From an uncultured Holdemanella sp. (GTDB taxonomy: Bacteria > Bacillota_I > Bacilli_A > Erysipelotrichales > Erysipelotrichaceae): a stretch of DNA of 12,710 nt. The notes below the pieces were generated by a model. That model did no database searches. It was not told the origin of the DNA and saw only the letters and a program-made list of their open reading frames with translations. The stretch lies in contig CAAEDN010000128.1 of the NCBI GenBank assembly GCA_900754615.1, positions 1-12,710 of the forward strand, given 5' to 3'. Below are positions 6,625 to 12,321 of the stretch, piece by piece. The translations under genes were made by a program, and so were the position numbers. The number at the start of each line of letters is the position of its first letter. Within the stretch, counting starts at the first letter, position 1.

Positions 6625-6653
6625 AAAAAAAGAAGGTGTTTTCACACCCTCTT
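6625..6653 (-). terminator. Intrinsic terminator of the OYE oxidoreductase operon
   Basis: Minus-strand 10-bp stem AAGAGGGTGT/ACACCTTCTT with one G-U pair, GAAA tetraloop, followed by TTTTT. It begins at the TAA stop of the upstream gene. Confidence 0.9.
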
Positions 6654-8655
6654 AGATTTCATTGGCAGCCTTATATCCTGTACGAATAGCACTTGCGATA
6701 TCGGCTGTTCTTTCACCACTGCAGTCTCCTACATAAGTAAATGGAACAGTCAATTGACTATCATCAAATACATTCTTTTTAGAACCCAATGCATTTACAA
6801 TTGTATCTGCAGCAATTTCAACATTTGTTTCATCTTTTGTATTTACTGCATAGATGACATTATCTTTAATTTCACTAACTCGTGTATTCACAAATTTTTG
6901 AACATTGTGTTTTTCAAAATCAGCTTCCATCAATGGCAATACAGTTTCAGATTCTTGCGCTGCAATCTTATCCATCATTTCAACGATTGAAACTTCTAGA
7001 CCTTTATTTGCCAAATACTCAGCCGTTTCAGCACCTACTAAACCTCCACCTAAAACAATACATTTACCAGATACTTCTTGACCATTCAAGATATCCCAGC
7101 TAGATACAACATTTGAATTTTCTACAGGCATAGGAAGATCCATATTGTGAGCACCAATTGCCAAGATAACATAATCAAATCCATTCAATTCTTCCATTGT
7201 TGGTTCGTGGTTTAATTGAATATCTACTTTATCAGACAAGAATTTTTCATAGTATTGAACCGAACGTAAGATTTCATCTTTTCTTGGAGGAACCGATGCG
7301 ATATTGATTTGTCCACCTAAACGATCTGATTTTTCAAATACAGTGACTGTATGTCCACGTTTATAAGCTACACGAGCCGCTTCTAAACCAGCAAGACCTG
7401 CTCCAACGATTGCGACATTCTTTGTTTCTGTACATGGTTTAATGAAAATCGTTTCTTCATCTCCATTTTCGGCATTTAATACACAACTTAAATAACGGCG
7501 AGACTGGATGGCATCTACACAACCTTTATTACAGTTCAAACATTCACGGATGCATTCGCCTTTTTCCACTTTATTGGCAATATCTGGATCTGTTAATAAA
7601 CTTCTACCATAACCAATCATGTCAGCTGTACCATCTTCTAGAATCTTTTCACCAGCTTCAACACTGACAACACGACCAACTGTTGCGACAGGGCAATGAA
7701 CAACAGCTTTTACTTTTTCACAAGCACCCAAAGTCCAGTTATAAGGAACGGCACCCATAGGAGGAATTGTATCTCCCATGTTTCCTGTATGGTTAGCTTG
7801 CGCCACTTGAATCATATCGATTCCGGCTGCATCTAACATTTTCGCAAATTCTACAGCTTCATCTTCTAATAATCCACCTTTACCACGTAAAGATCCATCT
7901 GGATTGACTGTAATAATTGGAAGTTTATATTCAACCATCATTCCAGGAGCGGCTTCTTTGATAGCTTGTAAAACTTCTAATGCGTAGCGTGTACGATTTT
8001 CTAAACTACCACCATAGTTATCTGTACGATGATTTAATAATGTTGAACATAATGAACCTAGTAGACGGTCACCATGAATTTCAATCGCATCAATACCTGC
8101 TTTTTGTGCTTTTCTAGCACATTCAGCAATACTGTTTTTAATAGCTGTCAACTGTTCAACACTAGCCTCTGTCACAAAGTACTGCATATCATGATGTAAT
8201 TTTGCGTATGCACCCTTCGTCAATTCGTCACAGATTTTTTGTTGTTTTTCAGCCTCTTCTAAATCATTTACAGCCTTCGCCTTTGCCGCCAATTGACCTG
8301 CAATACCAGCTTCCATGATCATTTTTCCTACACCTTGCACATCATATTCTGGATGGAATAATTGTAAAGCGACTTTACAATCGTGTTCATGTAAGGCATC
8401 TGCCAATTTTTTATACATTTCAATTTGTGATTCGTCATATAGTTTCGGTGTAGGACTTGCCGTACGAACCGGTGCCACATCACCAATAACGATATAAGAA
8501 CATCCACCTTGTGCAAGTCTTGTATAGAAAGCTAATGAGCGAGGTCCAATCGAGCCGTCTCTTTCTTCATATCCTGTTGTCAAAGGGGGAAACATAATTC
8601 TATTTTTAAAAGTTAAGTTACCAACTTGGATTGGTTGTAATAATTTACTTGCCAT
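6652..8655 (-). CDS. NADH:flavin oxidoreductase, OYE/Fe-S/FAD multidomain enzyme (BaiH/2,4-dienoyl-CoA reductase-like), divergent paralogue
   Basis: A 667-aa three-part enzyme. Residues 1-~365 are the old-yellow-enzyme TIM barrel that binds FMN (PIQVGNLTFKNRI, RTDNYGGSLENRTR, GYGRSLLTDPD). Cys372, 375, 379 and 391 (CLNCNKGC then 11 residues then C) bind a 4Fe-4S cluster. GAGLAG at 418-423 begins the FAD domain, GGGLVG at 536-541 the NAD(P)H domain, and YVGDC at 641-645 closes the FAD site. The family passes electrons from NAD(P)H via FAD and Fe-S to FMN and reduces activated C=C bonds. Oddities: a helical, charged insertion around 108-160, and an active-site segment IHGDRLL (193-199) where relatives carry an HxxH-type motif (IHGAHGYLL). 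The natural substrate may therefore be unusual. Start: ATG with AGGAGA, 8 nt after the stop of its paralogue. Confidence 0.87.
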   Translation of the reverse strand: MASKLLQPIQVGNLTFKNRIMFPPLTTGYEERDGSIGPRSLAFYTRLAQGGCSYIVIGDVAPVRTASPTPKLYDESQIEMYKKLADALHEHDCKVALQLFHPEYDVQGVGKMIMEAGIAGQLAAKAKAVNDLEEAEKQQKICDELTKGAYAKLHHDMQYFVTEASVEQLTAIKNSIAECARKAQKAGIDAIEIHGDRLLGSLCSTLLNHRTDNYGGSLENRTRYALEVLQAIKEAAPGMMVEYKLPIITVNPDGSLRGKGGLLEDEAVEFAKMLDAAGIDMIQVAQANHTGNMGDTIPPMGAVPYNWTLGACEKVKAVVHCPVATVGRVVSVEAGEKILEDGTADMIGYGRSLLTDPDIANKVEKGECIRECLNCNKGCVDAIQSRRYLSCVLNAENGDEETIFIKPCTETKNVAIVGAGLAGLEAARVAYKRGHTVTVFEKSDRLGGQINIASVPPRKDEILRSVQYYEKFLSDKVDIQLNHEPTMEELNGFDYVILAIGAHNMDLPMPVENSNVVSSWDILNGQEVSGKCIVLGGGLVGAETAEYLANKGLEVSIVEMMDKIAAQESETVLPLMEADFEKHNVQKFVNTRVSEIKDNVIYAVNTKDETNVEIAADTIVNALGSKKNVFDDSQLTVPFTYVGDCSGERTADIASAIRTGYKAANEI

Positions 8656-8663
8656 ATTTTCTC

Positions 8664-10586
8664 CTAGATTTTTTTTGCGATTTCATGCGCATTTGTGATC
8701 GCATCTTTTAAAGTTCCCACTTTTTCACAATCACCAATATAGTGTACATTTTCACCCTCTACTTCCACTTTCTTAGGGGCATATCCAACCGCGAAAATTA
8801 AAGTATCAGCTTCTGTGATCTTGTGTTCAACACCCTCTTTTACATACGTAATTGTGTTTTCATCCACACTTGTTACTTGTGCATTTAATTCAATACGAAC
8901 ACCTTTCTGCATCAATCTTTGAGTCAACCTAGATTTTGCAGCTCCACCTTCACCAGGCATTAAGTTGTTTGTCATTTCTAATAGTGTAATCTTACGATTC
9001 ATTGGGAATAAGTCGTTGATTAATGGTGCTAAATAATCAGCTGTTTCACAACCAACACTACCACCACCTAATACGACAATGTTACGTCCTGGATATTTCT
9101 TTCCTGACAATACATCATCAGCTGTCATCCAGTTTTTAAATACTTTGAATGGAGGAATTTCTTTTGGAGTTGCTCCACTTGAACATACGATTTCGTAATC
9201 TTTAAATTCATTTTCAAGCATTTCTTTTGTGACTTCTGTATTTAAACGAACTTCAACACCATCATGATCTAAACGACGAATCATGAATTTAATAACTTTA
9301 CACAATTCTTGTTTTGCGATTGGAACAGCTGCAAGTCTTAATTGTCCACCAAGTTCATTTGATTTTTCACAAAGAACAACTTCGTGTCCACGTTTTTTAG
9401 CAACATATGCCGCTTCCATACCAGCAGGACCACCACCAATAACTAATACTTTTTTCTTAGTTTCAGCAGGTGCAATTGTATCATCTTCAACACTTGGATT
9501 TACTGTACAAGAAATACGTTTACCCATCATGATACCTGTCAAACAACGTCCACATCCAATACATGGACGGATATCATCTACTTTTCCTTCAAATGCTTTA
9601 TTTGCGAATTCACTGTCACATAAGTTTGGACGTCCAATCATACACATGTCACATTTTTCATTTGCGATTAATTCTTCGGCAATCCATGGTTCATTAATAC
9701 GAGCTACAGTAGCAACTGGAATACTTACGTGTTTTTTAATTTCTTCACTTGAGTGAGCGTGAGGTGCTGGACTTGTACCTGGTGCAGGCATACTTGATCC
9801 ACGTTTGATTGTGTTACCACCAGATACGTGAATAAAGTCAACTCCGGCTTTTTCTAATTGCTTACAAACATAGATTTGATCATTTAATGTCAATCCACCT
9901 TCACTATATTCATCACCACTAATACGAACATCGATAATGAAGTCATCTCCACAATATTTACGAACAGATGCGATTACTTCTAAGCATAAGCGTAAACGTC
10001 CATCAAGATTTCCACCATATTCATCTGTACGTTTATTATATAAAGGTGTTAAGAATCCACCTAATAATCCATGGGCATGCGCACATTGAATTTCAACACC
10101 ATCACCACCGGCAATCTGAACACGATGTGCTGCTTGTCCAAATTGGTCAACGATTGTATGTAGTTCTTCAATTGTTGCAGGTCTAGGTGCACTTTTTGCG
10201 TAATAAGGACCAACACAGCTTGGTGCAATCAATTGAGGCGTTCCTGGAACTGGGAAAGCCATATAGGCTGGATGGAACAATTGTGCTAATATTTTAGTTC
10301 CATATTGGTGTACGCCATCCACCAATTTTTTCCATCCTGGAATAAAACTGTCATCATAAATTGACATATCTCCTGGAAGATATACATAAGTTGGCTCTAC
10401 TGTTACAACTTCAGTAACGATAAGTCCTACGCCACCTTTTGCACGTGCAGAATAGTGTGCCACTAAATCATCTGTAACATATCCTTTATCGGCCATGTTC
10501 GTTGAAATAGGTGGCATAAAAATACGGTTTTTTACAGTTGTTTTTCCAATTTCAATTGGTTCAAATAAATGTGGAAAATTATTCAT
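8664..10586 (-). CDS. NADH:flavin oxidoreductase, OYE/Fe-S/FAD multidomain enzyme (BaiH-like enone or enoate reductase)
   Basis: A 640-aa enzyme with the same three-part plan as its neighbour. The OYE barrel spans residues 1-~335 (FEPIEIGKTTVKNRI, KRTDEYGGNLDGRLR, MIGRPNL). Cluster cysteines are Cys342, 345, 348 and 360 (CIGCGRC then 11 residues then C), one residue tighter than the usual CxxCxxxC. GGGPAG at 384-389 marks the FAD site, GGGSVG at 507-512 the NAD(P)H site, and YIGDC at 616-620 closes the FAD site. The active-site segment is QCAHAHGLL (167-175), close to the BaiH-type HCAHAYML but with Gln for the first His. Relatives include BaiH/BaiCD, 2-enoate reductases and 2,4-dienoyl-CoA reductase, all NAD(P)H-dependent C=C reductases; the substrate here is not predictable. 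Start: ATG with AGGAGGAG eight bases upstream. It is first gene of a two-gene operon. Confidence 0.88.
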   Translation of the reverse strand: MNNFPHLFEPIEIGKTTVKNRIFMPPISTNMADKGYVTDDLVAHYSARAKGGVGLIVTEVVTVEPTYVYLPGDMSIYDDSFIPGWKKLVDGVHQYGTKILAQLFHPAYMAFPVPGTPQLIAPSCVGPYYAKSAPRPATIEELHTIVDQFGQAAHRVQIAGGDGVEIQCAHAHGLLGGFLTPLYNKRTDEYGGNLDGRLRLCLEVIASVRKYCGDDFIIDVRISGDEYSEGGLTLNDQIYVCKQLEKAGVDFIHVSGGNTIKRGSSMPAPGTSPAPHAHSSEEIKKHVSIPVATVARINEPWIAEELIANEKCDMCMIGRPNLCDSEFANKAFEGKVDDIRPCIGCGRCLTGIMMGKRISCTVNPSVEDDTIAPAETKKKVLVIGGGPAGMEAAYVAKKRGHEVVLCEKSNELGGQLRLAAVPIAKQELCKVIKFMIRRLDHDGVEVRLNTEVTKEMLENEFKDYEIVCSSGATPKEIPPFKVFKNWMTADDVLSGKKYPGRNIVVLGGGSVGCETADYLAPLINDLFPMNRKITLLEMTNNLMPGEGGAAKSRLTQRLMQKGVRIELNAQVTSVDENTITYVKEGVEHKITEADTLIFAVGYAPKKVEVEGENVHYIGDCEKVGTLKDAITNAHEIAKKI

Positions 10587-10611
10587 TTTCTAAACTCCTC
10601 CTCATAGATTC

Positions 10612-10629
10612 TTGTTATTTTATTCACAA
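10612..10629. promoter_or_regulatory. Rex-like operator in the OYE operon leader
   Basis: Plus strand TTGTTATTTTATTCACAA: half-sites TTGTTAT and TTCACAA with a 4-bp spacer. The Rex consensus is TTGTGAA-N4-TTCACAA, with TTGTTAA halves common in low-GC Bacillota. All but one half-site position fits TTGTKAA/TTMACAA. It lies 26 bases upstream of the OYE start codon, placed to block transcription when NADH is low. Confidence 0.45.
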
Positions 10630-10688
10630 ATAGACGCAAAAAGCCTATCTCTTTTCTTATATATTATTATGAATTAAAAAATAAAAAG

Positions 10689-10715
10689 AATGCGCTAACA
10701 TCATTATAACGCATT
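10689..10715 (-). terminator. Terminator-like hairpin downstream of the aldo/keto reductase gene
   Basis: Minus-strand arms AATGCGTTA and TAGCGCATT (9 bp with one G-U), 9-nt loop, then CTTTTTATTTTTT. It lies about 95 nt after the aldo/keto reductase stop and could end that transcript. The loop and 5' arm also contain the TATAAT proposed as the OYE operon -10. Confidence 0.5.
10703..10708 (-). promoter_or_regulatory. Candidate -10 of the OYE operon promoter
   Basis: Consensus TATAAT on the minus strand, about 117 bases upstream of the ATG. No acceptable -35 is present at 16-18 bp spacing (TAGTTT at 17). This suggests either dependence on an activator or a false match. Confidence 0.4.
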
Positions 10716-10780
10716 TGTTAACATAAAACTATCTATTTAGTTGATTTGTGAACATTTTTGGTTAGGGATACTTAACAAAT
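10713..10780. repeat. Three copies of a 9-bp motif ATTTGT(T/G)AA upstream of the OYE operon
   Basis: Plus-strand copies are ATTTGTTAA at 10713-10721 and ATTTGTGAA at 10744-10752, both within longer ATTTGTKAACAT 12-mers 31 bp apart. An inverted copy (TTAACAAAT) is at 10772-10780. A fourth copy, inverted, at 10623-10631 overlaps the Rex-like site. The density in one intergenic region suggests protein-binding half-sites. Confidence 0.45.
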
Positions 10781-10809
10781 ATTTTACCACTTTCCTTGGC
10801 AGCTTATTT

Positions 10810-11661
10810 TTATTTTCTTTCTTCAATCAATTTTCCAAACCATTCTACTATAGAAGGATCTTGATGTGAAAAGAAGGAACTCTCATTTTTATCCAACTTA
10901 GAAATTACATCCATATCTTCTTGTGCGAGTTCAAAATCAAAAACATTAAAATTTTCTTTCATACGCTCTAAATGTGTTGATTTAGGAATCACTACAATAC
11001 CTCGTTGTAAGTGCCAGCGTAAAATGACTTGAGCAACGGTTTTTCCGTATTTATCACCTATTTCTTTCAATTCAGAAAGTTCAAACATATTTCCTCGTCC
11101 TTCACCAAATGGAGCCCAAGCCTCTAATTGTACACCATATTTATCATGCCATTCTTTCGATAATACTTGTTGGTGATATGGATGAATTTCAATTTGGTTT
11201 ATCATTGGTTTTATACGCGTAAAGCTAGCTAGGTCTACCATACGATCCGGATAAAAATTAGAGATGCCAATGGCTTTGATTTTCCCCTCATCATACAAAT
11301 CTTCCAATGCTCTATAAGCTCCATAATAATCTGAAAAAGGTTGATGTAAAAGCATTAAATCTATATAATCTGTTTTTAATTTTCTTAATGATTCCAATAC
11401 CGACTTACGACATTCTTCATACCCATAATGGTCAATCCAGACTTTAGAAGTTAAAAAGATTTCTTCACGACTTACCCCTGATTTAACTATCGCATTTCCA
11501 ACTTCCTCTTCATTAAAATAAGATTGTGCTGTATCAAACAACCGATATCCTACTTTCAAAGCATCTAAAACACATCTTTCACATTCCTCCTTAGTGACTT
11601 GATACACACCATATCCTAATTGAGGCATTTTCACACCATTCTCTAATGTTACATAATTCAT
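10810..11661 (-). CDS. Aldo/keto reductase (AKR superfamily, 2,5-diketogluconate/methylglyoxal reductase-like)
   Basis: A 283-aa NADPH-type oxidoreductase of usual family length. It starts with the AKR signature (LENGVKMPQLGYGVYQV). The catalytic tetrad is complete: Asp43 and Tyr48 in LFDTAQSYFNEEEVG, Lys73 in TSKVW, His106 in LLHQP. The cofactor-binding IPKS loop is at 225-228, and GISNF at 132-136 is also typical. These cytoplasmic enzymes reduce aldehydes and ketones, including methylglyoxal and other reactive carbonyls. The frame is open further upstream, but AGGAGG at 11676-11671 is 9 nt from the ATG at 11661 and only 3 nt from the ATG at 11667, so 11661 is preferred. The gene is divergent from an AdhR-like MerR regulator through a MerR-type promoter, which supports an electrophile-inducible detoxification role (inference). 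Confidence 0.87.
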   Translation of the reverse strand: MNYVTLENGVKMPQLGYGVYQVTKEECERCVLDALKVGYRLFDTAQSYFNEEEVGNAIVKSGVSREEIFLTSKVWIDHYGYEECRKSVLESLRKLKTDYIDLMLLHQPFSDYYGAYRALEDLYDEGKIKAIGISNFYPDRMVDLASFTRIKPMINQIEIHPYHQQVLSKEWHDKYGVQLEAWAPFGEGRGNMFELSELKEIGDKYGKTVAQVILRWHLQRGIVVIPKSTHLERMKENFNVFDFELAQEDMDVISKLDKNESSFFSHQDPSIVEWFGKLIEERK

Positions 11662-11693
11662 TGTCATAGTCCTCCTATATATGTTACAATGTA

Positions 11694-11724
11694 AGTGTAT
11701 CAGCCGGTTGTTACTACCGGTCAA
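11694..11724 (-). promoter_or_regulatory. MerR-type promoter of the aldo/keto reductase gene with dyad operator
   Basis: Minus-strand TTGACC (11724-11719) and TACACT (11699-11694) are separated by 19 bp, the over-long spacing typical of MerR-activated promoters. The spacer and -35 edge hold the inverted repeat CCGGT-N7-ACCGG (11704-11720). The MerR-family gene starts 22 bp away on the other strand. Confidence 0.7.
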
Positions 11725-11746
11725 GAACTTTTTTTTAGGAGACTAT

Positions 11747-12154
11747 ATGTATACAATGAAACAAGCTTGCGAACTAACCAAGTTATCCTATGAAACACTA
11801 AAATTCTATTGTAATGAAGGACTCGTTCCTAATGTAAAGCGTGATAAGAACAATCATAGAATCTTTGATAATCGAGATATCGCATGGATCAACAGTCTCA
11901 ACTGCTTGAAAAACTGTGATATGAGCATTCGAGAAATGAAAGAATATATTGCGTTATGCCTTGAGGGAAAATCCACAATTGTTCAGCGCAAAATCATTCT
12001 TGACGAAAAGCGAAAGTCATTAGTAGAAAAATTAAATGGTATTCAAGCTTCTATTGATTATATTGATTGGAAACAAAACTTCTATGATGATGTTCTATCG
12101 GGGAAAACAGAATACTTCAGTAATTTAGTTGACACAAAAAGCGACAAGAACTAA
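11747..12154 (+). CDS. MerR-family transcriptional regulator, AdhR/NmlR-like
   Basis: A 135-aa regulator. Residues 1-~70 are a MerR winged HTH (MKQACELTKLSYETLKFYCNEGLVP, then RIFDNRDIAWI). Residues ~75-115 are the long dimerisation helix (IVQRKIILDEKRKSLVEKL). It follows B. subtilis AdhR closely from the wing onward (DI.WI...C.+N..MSI, EGK.T...RK.IL.DE+). Cys53 occupies the position of the AdhR cysteine that reacts with aldehydes; Cys57 is an extra nearby thiol. Such proteins activate detoxification genes by remodelling 19-bp-spacer promoters, and one of these lies between it and the divergent aldo/keto reductase. Start: ATG at 11747, five bases after AGGAG. An earlier in-frame ATG at 11681 would add 22 residues overlapping the promoter and is rejected. 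Confidence 0.85.
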   Translation: MYTMKQACELTKLSYETLKFYCNEGLVPNVKRDKNNHRIFDNRDIAWINSLNCLKNCDMSIREMKEYIALCLEGKSTIVQRKIILDEKRKSLVEKLNGIQASIDYIDWKQNFYDDVLSGKTEYFSNLVDTKSDKN

Positions 12155-12165
12155 TCCTGTCGCTT
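12139..12165. terminator. Bidirectional terminator hairpin after the MerR gene
   Basis: Perfect 8-bp arms AAGCGACA (12139-12146) and TGTCGCTT (12158-12165), 11-nt loop. The plus side is followed by CTTTAACTTTAA. The minus side is followed by TTTGTG, giving a TTTTT run with the stem end. The plus-strand TAA (12152-12154) and a minus-strand TAG (12153-12151) share the loop. Confidence 0.68.
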
Positions 12166-12273
12166 CTTTAACTTTAATACTTCATAATTGATTGTTACAG
12201 TCGGATCAAGTTCACCACCATCTCCATTTAAAACTCTCATCACTAAAGTGCAAAAATTTTCGGAAATAAATTT
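12151..12273 (-). pseudogene. 40-codon C-terminal gene relic, convergent with the MerR gene
   Basis: A minus-strand frame runs from just after an in-frame TAG (12276-12274) to a TAG at 12153-12151, encoding 40 residues. The final part, NGDGGELDPTVTINYEVLKL then KKRQD, reads like the beta-rich end of a real protein, but I cannot name the family. No ribosome site precedes the only internal ATG (12240), and the upstream gene ends with its own terminator, so it is unlikely to be expressed. Its stop lies in the loop of the MerR gene terminator, the arrangement seen at the other convergent pair in this window. I infer that the 5' part of a gene was lost by deletion. It could instead be a chance open frame. 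Confidence 0.35.
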
Positions 12274-12280
12274 CTAATAA

Positions 12281-12315
12281 ATAAGAAAAGGACTTCGGTT
12301 TAACTGAAATCCCTT
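12281..12315 (-). terminator. Probable terminator of the Arg-rich-tail gene
   Basis: Minus-strand imperfect hairpin: AAGG(G)ATTTC pairs with GAAGTCCTT with one bulged G and one T-G pair around a 9-nt loop. It is followed by TTCTTATTTATT. It starts 6 nt after the stop codon. Confidence 0.55.
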
Positions 12316-12321
12316 AGTGTT

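Noticed and set aside
6544..6990. Plus-strand 148-codon frame antisense to the OYE gene end
   Set aside because: It runs through a terminator hairpin and antisense to a well-supported gene, has no SD, and its composition is that of a shadow frame.
9283..9756. Plus-strand 157-codon frame antisense to the 640-aa OYE gene
   Set aside because: It is a shadow of a gene with clear domain motifs, and has no ribosome site or recognisable protein features.
11662..11724. Upstream extension of the aldo/keto reductase frame
   Set aside because: It would place coding sequence across the SD and the MerR-type promoter. The family N-terminus begins at the ATG at 11661.
11681..11746. Upstream ATG extending the MerR protein by 22 residues
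   Set aside because: It covers the operator/promoter and has no SD; the ATG at 11747 has AGGAG at good spacing and matches the family start.
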